This document shows positions 1 to 10,353 of a stretch of 64,000 nt of DNA, one piece after another. The stretch lies in assembly GCA_009917695.1 (NCBI GenBank), contig JAACJG010000002.1, positions 372,001-436,000 of the forward strand, written 5' to 3'. The notes beneath the pieces were generated by a model. The model was given only the letters and a program-made list of their open reading frames with translations. It did not search any database and was not told the origin of the DNA. A program made the position numbers and the translations under genes. This DNA is from Candidatus Rifleibacterium amylolyticum. Its GTDB lineage: Bacteria > Muiribacteriota > Ozemobacteria > Ozemobacterales > Ozemobacteraceae. How positions within the stretch are numbered: the stretch's first letter is position 1; every line of letters starts with the position of its first letter.

Positions 1-2367
1 ATACGGGCAGTTACCGAACATTTTGAGACGAAGAATCAAAGAAGAGCTCTGCTGGTGATGGCTACCGGCTCTGGCAAGACCAGGCTCACGATTGCTCTGG
101 TTGAAGTGCTGCAGAAAGCCAACTGGGCCAAGCGTGTGCTGTTTCTGTGCGATCGCGATTCGCTGGTAAAACAGGCCAAAGGCGCGTTCACGAAATTTCT
201 GCCGAACTGCCCGGCGGCTGATCTGAGAGATGCGAAGTCTGACAATCTTTCCAGAGTCTGCCTGTCGACCTATCACACGATGATGAACCTGATCAACGAG
301 TTCAAAGACGGCGAGAGACTGTTTACACCGGGCCATTTCGATCTGCTGGTCATCGACGAGGCCCACCGCAGCATTTACCAGAAGTTCGGCGCGATCTTCG
401 ATTACTTCGATTCTTACCTGGTCGGCCTGACCGCAACGCCCAGAGATGAAGTCGATAAGAACACCTACCAGATGTTTAACCTGACCAGAGAGACCGGCCC
501 GGTGTTCGGTTATGACCTCGCCGAAGCCATAGAACAGGGCTATCTGCTGAACTATTACAAGGCCACAGTGTCAACCAAGCTCAGCCGCGAAGGCCTCACC
601 TACTCGCAGCTCAGTGATGAAGACAAAGAAGAGTATGACAAACACTTCGTCGATGAAGTTACCGGTGAAAGGCCCGAGAAAGTCGGCAAGGAAGCGATCA
701 ACAAGTGGTTGTTCAATACCCCCACGGTCGATAATTTCCTGAAAGATCTTATGGAAAAAGGCATCAAGATCGATGGCGGCGACAAGCTCGGCAAAACCAT
801 CATATTTGCGCGCAACAGCGACCATGCGAAGTTCATCGTCACTAGATTCGACGCCAATTACCCGCAACACAAGGGGCATTTCTGCGCACAGATCGACTAC
901 ACCCTCGGCAAAGATGCAGAAGGCATGATCGACAAGTTCAAAAAGGCAGACGGTATGCCTCAGATAGCGGTCTCGGTCGATATGCTCGATACCGGGATCG
1001 ATGTTCCTGAAGTCGTGAACCTGGTATTTGCCAAGCCAGTGTATTCGAAAGTGAAGTTCTGGCAGATGATCGGCCGTGGCACGAGAAAGTGCGAAGACCT
1101 GTTCGGGCCCGGTGACGATAAAAAGTGCTTCTATGTATTCGACTACTGCGAGAATTTCGAATTCTTCGAAACCAACCCCGGCGGTGTTGAAAGTAACGCC
1201 GTGATTCCGCTAAGCCAGCGAATCTTCAGAAACCGCCTGGTATTGGCTGAAATGTTGCAGGATAACGACAGCGAAGAGTCAGCGGCGATCAGAAAAGAGT
1301 TTCTCGACAACCTGCACGAATACGTGTCAGGCATGTGCGATGAGAACTTTCTGGTGCGGCCATACCTGAAAAGTGTAACGAAACTGAAGAGCCGTGAGGC
1401 CTGGGAAAATCTCGACTCTGAGCTGAGAGCTGAAGTAGCGAAGAACATATCAGGATTACCCAGTCAGATCGAACAAGACGATGAATACGCCCGGCGCTGG
1501 GATCACCTGCTGCTGAAGACCGAACTGGCATTGTTTGAACATGAAGCCATGAAAAAGCTCAATAGATCTTCGGCTGAATACATATCTCTGATGAAAAAAA
1601 TCAGAAAAATTGCAGACAGGCTCGAAGACAAGACGACGATACCTGACGTCAAGAAGCAGCTGGAATTCATTCAGGCGATACAAACAGATGAGTTCTGGGA
1701 AGGCATGAACATCAAGGTTCTCGAAGAGATCAGAAAGCGCCTCAGACTGCTGATCAAATACATCGATCAGGCTGATAAGAAAATCGTTTATTCGAACTTC
1801 AGCGACACCCTGACCCAGCCCGCAGCATTCGAGCCAGGCACCGAGGTATTCAAAAACGATGAGCTTGCTGCCTACCGGCAGAAAATGAGCGCCGTCATCA
1901 ATGAAAACCTTGATAAAGAAGTGATCTGGAAGGTTCGCTGCAATCGCCCGCTTACTGATTCCGATCTCAGGCAGCTCGAAGAGATTCTTGACCTGAGCAC
2001 AGCAGAAGATAAAGAGATGTTCAAAGAGGCTTACCAGAGCGGGTTTCAGGCCAAAACCGGAAAAGACAACCCCAGCCTGGAGCTGCTGATCAGATCTATC
2101 GTCGGCCTTGACCGTGAGGCGGTAGAAAAAGAATTTGCCGACTTCATCGAGAAGTCGAACTTTTCATCGCTGCAGCTGGCCTTTGTGCGCAAGATCATCG
2201 ACTACTTCGTCGAAAATGGCTTTGTCAGAGACGATATTCTCTATGAACCACCGTTCAGCGACATGTATCACGACGGGCCCGAAGGCCTGTTCGGCGACGC
2301 CGCCGAGGCTCTGTTCGCCCGCATCAAGCGCGTGAATGAGTCTGTATCCGCTGAAATTCAACGGTAA
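1..2367 (+). CDS. hsdR: Type I restriction endonuclease subunit R (EcoEI-like), 5' end cut by window edge
   Basis: Frame is open from base 1 (IRAVTEHFETKNQRRALLVMATGSGKTR, Walker A); DEAH box VIDEAHRS; SF2 motifs VGLTATPR and QMIGRGTR; C-terminal EcoEI_R_C-like DILYEPPFSDMYHDGPEGLFGD. Confidence 0.94.
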   Translation: MRAVTEHFETKNQRRALLVMATGSGKTRLTIALVEVLQKANWAKRVLFLCDRDSLVKQAKGAFTKFLPNCPAADLRDAKSDNLSRVCLSTYHTMMNLINEFKDGERLFTPGHFDLLVIDEAHRSIYQKFGAIFDYFDSYLVGLTATPRDEVDKNTYQMFNLTRETGPVFGYDLAEAIEQGYLLNYYKATVSTKLSREGLTYSQLSDEDKEEYDKHFVDEVTGERPEKVGKEAINKWLFNTPTVDNFLKDLMEKGIKIDGGDKLGKTIIFARNSDHAKFIVTRFDANYPQHKGHFCAQIDYTLGKDAEGMIDKFKKADGMPQIAVSVDMLDTGIDVPEVVNLVFAKPVYSKVKFWQMIGRGTRKCEDLFGPGDDKKCFYVFDYCENFEFFETNPGGVESNAVIPLSQRIFRNRLVLAEMLQDNDSEESAAIRKEFLDNLHEYVSGMCDENFLVRPYLKSVTKLKSREAWENLDSELRAEVAKNISGLPSQIEQDDEYARRWDHLLLKTELALFEHEAMKKLNRSSAEYISLMKKIRKIADRLEDKTTIPDVKKQLEFIQAIQTDEFWEGMNIKVLEEIRKRLRLLIKYIDQADKKIVYSNFSDTLTQPAAFEPGTEVFKNDELAAYRQKMSAVINENLDKEVIWKVRCNRPLTDSDLRQLEEILDLSTAEDKEMFKEAYQSGFQAKTGKDNPSLELLIRSIVGLDREAVEKEFADFIEKSNFSSLQLAFVRKIIDYFVENGFVRDDILYEPPFSDMYHDGPEGLFGDAAEALFARIKRVNESVSAEIQR

Positions 2368-2383
2368 TCTGACAGAAATATCT

Positions 2384-3859
2384 TTATACAGTAGTTTTGG
2401 GATACTGCCCCTTTCTCAATGTCTCAATCAGAGAATTACCTCGAAGAACGGTTTTACTCTTTGCGTAATGGTATGCAGTCTTGCCATCTTTATTCTTTTT
2501 GCTTGGGTCGGCGCCCAAAGAGAGCAATCTCTTGAGCATCTTAGGATTGCCGCTGTTTTTACATAGCTTTATCAAGGCCGTATCGCCCTCTGCATCACGA
2601 AAATCTATCATTTTCTTGAAGCCTGTTGAGTCTTTTGAACGTGTGCACTTCTTTTTTGACCAGGTGATTATTACCGAGATAGCATCCGGATAATTTTGCG
2701 CGGCGTTAAAGAGCAAATTTGCCATGAAGCGATGGTCAAAACGCGGTATTGAACGAACCAGTAATCTGAAAGCCTTAATAGGTAAATTGTTCGAAATAGC
2801 GTATGTCAGTGCTGTTTCTCCATGGAAGTCCCTGGTTCTGACAGAAACATTTTTATTTAGGCACAACTGTAAGGCCGGCAATTCTCCGAAATTCTTTACT
2901 ATAACCATTAAAGGATTAAGTCCATTTCTATCCTGCTCGAACACAAACTGGCGGTCACTCAAAATCTTACTAATTTTATCAAGATTCTTTTGTTCGCAGG
3001 CCTCACTAAGGGCGCGAAATTTTCGAGCCATTTTGCTGGCGTATCTGTCCACGCATTTCTTTGAAGAACAAAATTGCTTATCAAAATCGCGTTCCTTTTT
3101 GAACACAGCACCACAACATTTACAGGCAGCAAAGTAAAACTCACCATTAGACCATTTTCGACCTGTTTGAATTTCATTGTTCTTCACCAGTTCGATACCC
3201 ATGCACAGTTTGTTTCTAGGGAATACAATTCTATTCGAGTCCATTGTATCAAGCGATTTTCCAAGGATTTCAATAAACTTTGCGCGAAAAACGCCAAAAA
3301 TGTCGAGCATTTTCGCGTCCTTGTCGGAGATCTCTTTATTATTACGCCAGTAATAAACTGGGTTTCCGTAGATACGGGTATTCCCGGGATAACCCCAGAA
3401 CGACTTTTCGAACCGGTAAACCGGAGCATACTTCATTATCCAGCCGGATAATTCATCATTATCAACAGGTGTAACAATAACAGTTGCTGAATAAACCATT
3501 CTTTTCAGCATTCGAAGCGTCTCTCTCAGATAATCAGTCACAGCTGAATCAGCTTTATAGGGTTTTACCTCAGCCTCTAACATTGCAGCATACTTTTTAC
3601 TCAGAACAAGCTCTTTGGAGCTTCTGAGCCAAAATCTTGCATTCTGAGAGTCTGGGTCACTCTTCTCAGTAAATGCATGACTGTTTAATCCAAATCTCTT
3701 ATTGGAATAGTTCCCTATCACGGGATATGCCGAAACAAATGCTTTGAAAAGCTCATCATTACCAACATCATCTGCAAGCTTCAAAAAATGCAGACCAAAA
3801 TTGACGATCAGACAGGTCTCATAGGAGGGCTTGGGCTTGTTTTTCGCTTTACTCATCAA
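2384..3859 (-). CDS. CGNR-like zinc-finger protein with C-terminal ankyrin repeats
   Basis: CKCCGAVFKKERDFDKQFCSSKKCVDRYASKMARKFR treble-clef-like motif followed by ankyrin-like units (GLNPLMVIVKN..., GETALTYAISNNLP..., GDTALIKLCKN...LLSLGADPSKKNKDGKTAYHYA). Confidence 0.75.
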   Translation of the reverse strand: MMSKAKNKPKPSYETCLIVNFGLHFLKLADDVGNDELFKAFVSAYPVIGNYSNKRFGLNSHAFTEKSDPDSQNARFWLRSSKELVLSKKYAAMLEAEVKPYKADSAVTDYLRETLRMLKRMVYSATVIVTPVDNDELSGWIMKYAPVYRFEKSFWGYPGNTRIYGNPVYYWRNNKEISDKDAKMLDIFGVFRAKFIEILGKSLDTMDSNRIVFPRNKLCMGIELVKNNEIQTGRKWSNGEFYFAACKCCGAVFKKERDFDKQFCSSKKCVDRYASKMARKFRALSEACEQKNLDKISKILSDRQFVFEQDRNGLNPLMVIVKNFGELPALQLCLNKNVSVRTRDFHGETALTYAISNNLPIKAFRLLVRSIPRFDHRFMANLLFNAAQNYPDAISVIITWSKKKCTRSKDSTGFKKMIDFRDAEGDTALIKLCKNSGNPKMLKRLLSLGADPSKKNKDGKTAYHYAKSKTVLRGNSLIETLRKGQYPKTTV

Positions 3860-4914
3860 GCGTCATCTATTTTTTCGTCGACATCAAAATTCAGACGATC
3901 TATTTTGCCTTTCAGATTTTCCTGGGAAACATGGGCATAGCGAAGGGTTGTTTCGAAATCTTCGTGACCGACCATATCCATGACAGATCTTACCGGAACA
4001 CCGGCAGCAAGAAGGCCAGACACAAAGGTGTGTCTAAGGCCGTGAAGTCTTCTATATGGCAAACCCAGATTCTTACAGGCAATGCGAAGCTGTTCACGGC
4101 ACCAATTCTTTGAATGTTTCTGCATCTCAGGAAACACCAGTTCCTCTGGATCTTTTCCCCGGGCTCTTTTCAGCAATATTGGTTTCAACTTTTCGTGCAT
4201 CTCGATGTGACGGAACTGGTTGTCTGGAGACTTTTCCGTCTTGTGGTTACGAACACGAATCATTGAACCTCTGACGTCCATAACTTCCAGACTGGCGGCT
4301 TCCCTGCTTCGACAGCCAGTGAACAGGAAAAACGTAAAAAGATCGCCGAACTCTTTGTCCGTGAAATAATTCATCAAGCTTTGAATATCAGAAGAAGAGT
4401 AAGCACCAAGTCTCTCAGGCCTCTTAGTCAATGTCTTCAACCGTGGCCATCTTTTTATGGGCATCTCAGAGATAGAGCCTTCATCAAGCAGCATCTTTAA
4501 AACCGCCTTCAGCAGGTTGATCTCTTCCTGAATCGTCTTATTGGATCTCCCCTCCCCCTGGCGCATTGTCAGATAATCGGTTAAATTTTCACTGGTAAGC
4601 TTATTCACCAGCTTTACACCCTGCTTGTCAAAAAAGTTTTTCATCAGAATAATCTGCTCACGATACCGAAGCAAAGTGCCGGCCTTCAACAAGGGTTCTT
4701 TCGAGCGATAAAACTTCTTGAAAGCTTCTACAATGATGACTCTCTTGGGTGCCAGTCCTGTTTTCATGCTTTCAACCTGAGCGTCGAGACGAACTTTCAG
4801 GCGCTTCGCCTCTGTTCGGTTCTTTGTCTTCAGGCTCTTCTTGTGAAGCTCACCCTCTTTATAATACTGGTAATACCAAGTGCCACCGGCTGTTCTCTGA
4901 TAAATGCTACCCAT
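3856..4914 (-). CDS. Tyrosine recombinase / phage-type integrase
   Basis: Likely start MGSIYQRTAGGTWYYQYY at 4914 (the longer ORF reads through the tRNA). R...HxxR...Y catalytic motifs: TGCRSREAASL, LHGLRHTFVSGLLAAGVPVRSVMDMVGHEDFETTLRYAH. Confidence 0.95.
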   Translation of the reverse strand: MGSIYQRTAGGTWYYQYYKEGELHKKSLKTKNRTEAKRLKVRLDAQVESMKTGLAPKRVIIVEAFKKFYRSKEPLLKAGTLLRYREQIILMKNFFDKQGVKLVNKLTSENLTDYLTMRQGEGRSNKTIQEEINLLKAVLKMLLDEGSISEMPIKRWPRLKTLTKRPERLGAYSSSDIQSLMNYFTDKEFGDLFTFFLFTGCRSREAASLEVMDVRGSMIRVRNHKTEKSPDNQFRHIEMHEKLKPILLKRARGKDPEELVFPEMQKHSKNWCREQLRIACKNLGLPYRRLHGLRHTFVSGLLAAGVPVRSVMDMVGHEDFETTLRYAHVSQENLKGKIDRLNFDVDEKIDDA

Positions 4915-4970
4915 CTCGTTTTTTCTCCTACCACTACCAAAACCACTACCATGCTCCCCGGAATAAGCAG

Positions 4971-4995
4971 AAAGCCCGCTAATAAAGCGGGCTTT
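4971..4995 (-). terminator. Hairpin terminator downstream of tRNA-Leu
   Basis: AAAGCCCGCT-aataa-AGCGGGCTTT inverted repeat. Confidence 0.7.
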
Positions 4996-5005
4996 CAACT
5001 TTCGG

Positions 5006-5087
5006 TGCCGGGAGCGGGACTTGAACCCGCATGGCGTTAGCCACACGCCCCTCAAACGTGCGTGTCTACCAGTTCCACCATCCCGGC
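5006..5087 (-). tRNA. tRNA-Leu(GAG)
   Basis: Minus strand GCCGGGATGGTGGAACTGGTAGACACGCACGTTTGAGGGGCGTGTGGCTAACGCCATGCGGGTTCAAGTCCCGCTCCCGGCA; anticodon stem CACGT/GCGTG, loop TTGAGGG; long variable arm. 3' CCA is not encoded (ACCG). Confidence 0.93.
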
Positions 5088-5353
5088 GGGAACGTGAAAG
5101 CTATTATAGCGAAAAGTCTGACGGCAGTCAAGCAAATTTTAATCGAATTTTTATGCTACAGACCGCCTTTATGACCCTGCCCTGGGCATTCAGATTCAGT
5201 GCAGACCCATAGTGCTGCGGAGACAAACATAAGACTGCACTTTGTATGCACCAGACAGGACCTGTAATGTTCTCCGGCTCCGGACGATTTTGCAACATTA
5301 CTGATGAGAATCAGACGGCAAGATGCTACAATCTTTAAGTCAAAGGAGGAAAT

Positions 5354-5701
5354 ATGTCTGGCAATATCAGCTACAGATTAGAAAACAAGGTGTTTATAGC
5401 AGAAATAAGCGGTTACGCAGAAGTTAACCTCATGACAGGACTGGTGGAAAAGTTTTTTGAGAAAGTTGAAGAGGAATATTCTGACTTTGTTTTCGACTTT
5501 TCTAAGATGACCTTGATAAACTCATCTGCGCTGGGCAAACTGCTTGACATTATTTCCGAAGGCATGGGCTGCGACAATATCAGCTTTCATTTCTGTGCGA
5601 TTCCCAACACCAGCAAGCTGGGCATGTCCAGCCTTGGAATCCTCAACTACGTCAATGAATATGCAAGCCTGGACGAGGCCCTGAAAAAGCTCCAGCAGTA
5701 G
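5354..5701 (+). CDS. STAS-domain protein (anti-sigma factor antagonist-like)
   Basis: 115 aa; SDFVFDFSKMTLINSSALGKLLDII matches the STAS phosphorylatable-Ser region; SD aaaggagg upstream. Confidence 0.82.
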   Translation: MSGNISYRLENKVFIAEISGYAEVNLMTGLVEKFFEKVEEEYSDFVFDFSKMTLINSSALGKLLDIISEGMGCDNISFHFCAIPNTSKLGMSSLGILNYVNEYASLDEALKKLQQ

Positions 5702-5907
5702 CGACAATCCTCTCCGCTTCCGGCGACAAATCTGTCATTGCAGGCGCAGCGAAACAATCCTATTGTCAATGGTATTGCTTCAGGGCTCCGCCTTCGCCAT
5801 GACTTATTTTGACCGAAGATTGCTGTAATTGAGAGTTATCATTTTACTCACGGGCGTAATTTTGTTACACTGATTCAAGAAATGCACGCTAGAGGCTGGT
5901 AACGACA

Positions 5908-8115
5908 ATGTCTTTATGTAACGACCTGAAACGCCACGCCACGAGAAGATCAGGGTACATACTGTATCTGGTGCTGTCACTTCTGGCGGTCTGGGGAATC
6001 ATCAGCTTTTCTCTTTCGCGTTACAAGAGCGGTTCAGTAAGCCTGCTGAGCCGAAGCTCGATGCAAAACCGCCTGACTACCGTCGCCCAGAGCGGCGCCA
6101 ATGAAATATGGGCAGTCATCAGAAGCGAAGTAAACGACAAAGGCGGCGCCGCCAACCCACTGCACTTCTACTCGCTCGTAAACTCCGTTTTCGCCAGGCC
6201 GGAAACCGAAAAACCGCCGGCAAACACTTACGTATGCGAGAGGTTTTTCGATCTGTCAGATCTGCCGTTTTCGAATATTCTTGCCGGTGAAATCTCTGCC
6301 GACAAGTTTGTCGTAAAGGGACACAGCCGAATATTTGTCACCAGACGCATCAGAAAGTCGCCCGAAGCGTTCTCTGGCCATATCGAGGTTCTCGTTCAGG
6401 CCGTTTCAAAATCTGACAGCAGAGAATTCGTCGAACTCAAAGAGAGACGGGACTTCAAAACAATAGATACCAGAGATTTTTTCGACAGGTATGCATTGTA
6501 TGTTAAAGACTATTCGTATGACTACAACAAAATCAATCAAAGGCTCATCATAAAAGGTCTCGAAGGCGGCGTGGTATCGACAGTCTATCTAGGCTCGCGC
6601 TTTGCACCGGCATACAAGGCGTTCAAGGGCTTGACCGGCCCGGCACCGATCTATCTGGATCTTAACTTCAGGGATGATTCGAACCTGATTCCGGGATTGC
6701 TGCAAAACCAGGTCGCACCGATTCCTCCCGGCGCCGGGAATGTTCCTTCTGCCAGCACAATTGCCAAAACGGCCGCCAAAGGCAATGTTTTCTGGGCCGT
6801 GCCGATGCCGATTCGCTTCAAACCGATTTACGACCGCGGAAGTTTTTCAGACAGCGATTTTTACTCAGTAAAAGCCCTGCAGGATGGCTATTACAAAACC
6901 TTTGTCGAGACTGCCCAGAAAACAGGAGCAGAAGAACATTCTCTGCCAGGGTTGATTCTCGAGGACTGGAAGAATTGCGGCGGCAACTACGCCAATTCAA
7001 AGGTCTTCAAGATGGTGGTTTCGACCAGCATCGATGCCTGGCAGTACATTTACGCCTACACCGATGCCCAAAGCCTCTGGGAGGGAGCGAACTGGACAAA
7101 TTTTGCCACTACGTTCCATTTTACCGGGCTCAATGATTACGTGAAATTCATGAAAAGCTTCCATCCTGAAAAAGTAATTTCCGGAAAAATGGCGCAGATT
7201 TTCGGGCCGCTGCGCAACATCCCGGTCTCGCTCGAAGGCAATGTATTTTTCAGATTCTTCAAGGTCGCATTTCTTGACGAATTTGACACAACAATAACCT
7301 TGGGCGGCGAGGCGAAGGATCTCGGAATGCCGGCAATCCCCCTTCATTTTCAAGATCCGGAAGGCAACGCCAACAATTTCCTGAACAAGGAAGTAAGAAT
7401 CCATGGGATTGAAAACCAGCTGATGAGCCGCGAAGTTAACGAAATCCCGGTCAATGCAGTGTTCTTTGCCGGAATTGCCACGCCGGCAGCTTCGAGCGGC
7501 AACCCCGACAAGGTTTTTCCGACAGTCAGCATCGATGCTATTTCTTATCGATACAAGTCCGCCGAAGACTTTCTTGCCGACAGAACCATGATTGTCAACG
7601 GCAAAAAGCGAATCAATGCCGATGGAATCATGTTCATTGAAAAGGGCAACCTCGACCTCAGCGATTATGAGTCCTTTTCCGGCCAGGGAATGATATGGCT
7701 GGGCTTCCGAGGCAACGTCTACCTTGGCGACCTTGCCAAGTCGAAACCCTCTGACATCTTGAAAATATGGGCGCAGGACGGCAATTTCATCGTCAAAAGC
7801 AACAAGGCGGCCGTAAAAATTCACGCATCGCTGATCGCCACAACTTTCTTTTCCGACACTAAAAGAGATGTAAAATCGCTGAACAATCGCGGCAAGCTGA
7901 TCCCAGACAAGCATGAAGTTGAGATAGTCGGCAATCTGATCACCGACTATCTGTTTCTGACCGACAAAAGCTACGGTATTCCCGATGGAAAATCACTGAC
8001 CATAACTCATGACCCGTTTCTTCATTCCCCGGTCTACCCGAAATGGACAACGGTCGGCACGGTCAGAAGTATACACTGTCTGAGTTTCGACTATGAAAAC
8101 AGGTTTTTCAAATAA
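5908..8115 (+). CDS. PilX/GspK-like membrane-anchored protein (putative)
   Basis: N-terminal RRSGYILYLVLSLLAVWGIISFSLS helix then large extracytoplasmic domain; abuts the HEAT/pseudopilin genes. Confidence 0.5.
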   Translation: MSLCNDLKRHATRRSGYILYLVLSLLAVWGIISFSLSRYKSGSVSLLSRSSMQNRLTTVAQSGANEIWAVIRSEVNDKGGAANPLHFYSLVNSVFARPETEKPPANTYVCERFFDLSDLPFSNILAGEISADKFVVKGHSRIFVTRRIRKSPEAFSGHIEVLVQAVSKSDSREFVELKERRDFKTIDTRDFFDRYALYVKDYSYDYNKINQRLIIKGLEGGVVSTVYLGSRFAPAYKAFKGLTGPAPIYLDLNFRDDSNLIPGLLQNQVAPIPPGAGNVPSASTIAKTAAKGNVFWAVPMPIRFKPIYDRGSFSDSDFYSVKALQDGYYKTFVETAQKTGAEEHSLPGLILEDWKNCGGNYANSKVFKMVVSTSIDAWQYIYAYTDAQSLWEGANWTNFATTFHFTGLNDYVKFMKSFHPEKVISGKMAQIFGPLRNIPVSLEGNVFFRFFKVAFLDEFDTTITLGGEAKDLGMPAIPLHFQDPEGNANNFLNKEVRIHGIENQLMSREVNEIPVNAVFFAGIATPAASSGNPDKVFPTVSIDAISYRYKSAEDFLADRTMIVNGKKRINADGIMFIEKGNLDLSDYESFSGQGMIWLGFRGNVYLGDLAKSKPSDILKIWAQDGNFIVKSNKAAVKIHASLIATTFFSDTKRDVKSLNNRGKLIPDKHEVEIVGNLITDYLFLTDKSYGIPDGKSLTITHDPFLHSPVYPKWTTVGTVRSIHCLSFDYENRFFK

Positions 8116-10353
8116 ATGAACAGCAGGAGCGAACAAAATCTGCGTGCAGAAGAGCTGTCACAGGGCTCTTCGGTCGATAATCTGTCGATACAGGAATTGC
8201 AGATCAATCTCTGCCTCGAAGAATTGAATTCAAGCGACACTCTCACCAGACAGCACGCAATTTCGCAGTTGCAAAATTTTGTTGATAATCCAAAAGTTGT
8301 TGCTGCCCTGAAGGCCCGCTTTGAGATTGAGGAAAACCCTTACTGCAAAAGCGATTTAATTGAGCTGGTCAAGCTGACGACTGTCTCTACCACTGCGCTG
8401 GAGCTCTCAAAGAGCCAGACAAGTCAGGCTCTGGAAATAATCAGGCTCTGGAACTCAGTCGAAATTGCTCTTCTCTTCGACCTGGTCAAGCATGTGAAGA
8501 AGCTATCGACAGAAGATCAGGTAAAGGTTTTCTGCGAAATTTTCGGCAGCGCAAAGTCGCCGGCACAGATTATTCCGGCGCTTTCTCTAAGCAGAAAAGT
8601 AATGCTGCATGACGAGGTATTGAAGCGCCTCGAGAAGCTGCTGCATGCGAAAAGCCCGTTGATGGTGATCAGAGTCATCAATCTTCTCACACGTCTCAAA
8701 CCGGCAAGGCTTGCCACACACCTGCCAAGACTGCTGGTCGACAAAAGCATGCAGGTTCGGCTGGCGGCCATAAAAGCTCTGCACCTGCTTTCACAATCAG
8801 AAGCAATAAGACTGCTCAACGAATTTTTGTTTTCCAAAAATGAAAACAATCGTAAGTCGGCTTTTTCTGCGCTTTTTCTGCTACCGTTCAATCACACCGG
8901 CGACGTCGTGTTGAGGCTGATAGAGCAGGCCGAGCTCCCGAAAAATCTTGACCAGGTCATCAGCTTTCTGATCTACAACAACCCCGACCCGCAATTTTTT
9001 CGCCGAATCACCATTTCATATCTGCTGCATGGCAAAAAGCTGGCCAGACTGAAGAATTACTGGTCCCTGGCCGCCAGAGCGCTTATCATTGCCAGGCTCG
9101 TCGACAAGGATGAAATAGAGCTGAAAACTCAGGCGCTGGCAGAAGCAAAAAAGTTCATTCAAAGTCACACCAGCAAAGATACCGCAGATGAAGTGGCAAA
9201 AGAAGAGGCAGCTCCGTCCGGTCATCAAAATAACGAACTTGCACAGTTGTTCACCGTTAAGGAATTTTCGGAAAACGAGGCAAACAGGCTTCTGAAAATC
9301 TGCCGGAATGTTACCAGTCCATCAGAAATTCTGGCGGCCATCAGACTTATCAGCACACATCGACTGACCTCGCAGCATTTTTCTGACTGGCTGGAAGCGC
9401 TTCTCGACCACGATTCTACAGATATAGTCTGCGCCGCAATCGCCAGTCTGCAGAAGATCAACAGCGCAAGACTGCTTCCGCACCTGCCGGTTCTGGTTTT
9501 TCACAAAGAATCGACGGTTGGAGAAACTGCCATTAAGGCATTCAGCAGCGATTATTCAGACAAATTTGCAGACAAACTGAAGCTATGGCTCAAAGATAAC
9601 GATGCCAGAATCAGAGATGTCGCCCGCAAAGGTCTCATGGAAATCGACTTTCTGCAGGCCCGCGACCTTATTTTTGGCTATTACCGGTCAGTTGCAAAGG
9701 TTGAACAGCTCAAATTCTACGCATCGATTCTGATATTGAACCCTGACAGATTGACGGTCTACCGGCTGAATGACCTGGCTGCCAGATCGTCAGGCGAAAA
9801 GAAACAGTATCTTTGCCAGCTCTCTGACGAGATTAAAAAGGAGCTTGGCGATGCCACCAACGATGAAAACACTTCGACCTTGAGCGCCATAATCAGCGAA
9901 GCAAGCCTGCAGGAGCAATGGGCGGAAATTCTCTGCAAAATCAAACAGATCAGTTATAACAATCAGGAAATCACGCTGTCAGACCTGACCAGATCAAAGG
10001 CTTTCAATTTTGTCATGGCTGGTTTTCTGATCATTACCATCGTTCTGTTTTTAACGAAGTTCAGAATCGACAATATTTTTACGGGCAAAACCGCACCAGC
10101 CACGGCGACGCAGAAGACTTATTCATACGATCTTGGCGAACAGACCCTGCCACAGGCTGATCTTGCAAAGGCCAGACCATGGGATTACACACTTCCTGAG
10201 CTTGCAACCCCCAGCCCTGAATTGAACGAAGTAATGACGATCGAGGAACATAGGGTTCTTCGCAACGACCTGCGAGAAGAAATCGGTACAGATGCGGATA
10301 AGGTTTCGACTGATTTTATAAATTTATCACCTGAAGGTGAGTCGTTAAAATGA
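8116..10353 (+). CDS. HEAT-repeat protein with single C-terminal TM helix
   Basis: Repeated helical units (LPRLLVDKSMQVRLAAIKALHLLSQSEAIRLLNEFL...); TM FNFVMAGFLIITIVLFLTKF near the C-terminus; start directly follows the preceding stop. Confidence 0.72.
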   Translation: MNSRSEQNLRAEELSQGSSVDNLSIQELQINLCLEELNSSDTLTRQHAISQLQNFVDNPKVVAALKARFEIEENPYCKSDLIELVKLTTVSTTALELSKSQTSQALEIIRLWNSVEIALLFDLVKHVKKLSTEDQVKVFCEIFGSAKSPAQIIPALSLSRKVMLHDEVLKRLEKLLHAKSPLMVIRVINLLTRLKPARLATHLPRLLVDKSMQVRLAAIKALHLLSQSEAIRLLNEFLFSKNENNRKSAFSALFLLPFNHTGDVVLRLIEQAELPKNLDQVISFLIYNNPDPQFFRRITISYLLHGKKLARLKNYWSLAARALIIARLVDKDEIELKTQALAEAKKFIQSHTSKDTADEVAKEEAAPSGHQNNELAQLFTVKEFSENEANRLLKICRNVTSPSEILAAIRLISTHRLTSQHFSDWLEALLDHDSTDIVCAAIASLQKINSARLLPHLPVLVFHKESTVGETAIKAFSSDYSDKFADKLKLWLKDNDARIRDVARKGLMEIDFLQARDLIFGYYRSVAKVEQLKFYASILILNPDRLTVYRLNDLAARSSGEKKQYLCQLSDEIKKELGDATNDENTSTLSAIISEASLQEQWAEILCKIKQISYNNQEITLSDLTRSKAFNFVMAGFLIITIVLFLTKFRIDNIFTGKTAPATATQKTYSYDLGEQTLPQADLAKARPWDYTLPELATPSPELNEVMTIEEHRVLRNDLREEIGTDADKVSTDFINLSPEGESLK

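Noticed and set aside
4915-5055. Longer integrase ORF start reading through tRNA-Leu
   Set aside because: The extra N-terminus is translated tRNA sequence; ATG at 4914 is the plausible start.
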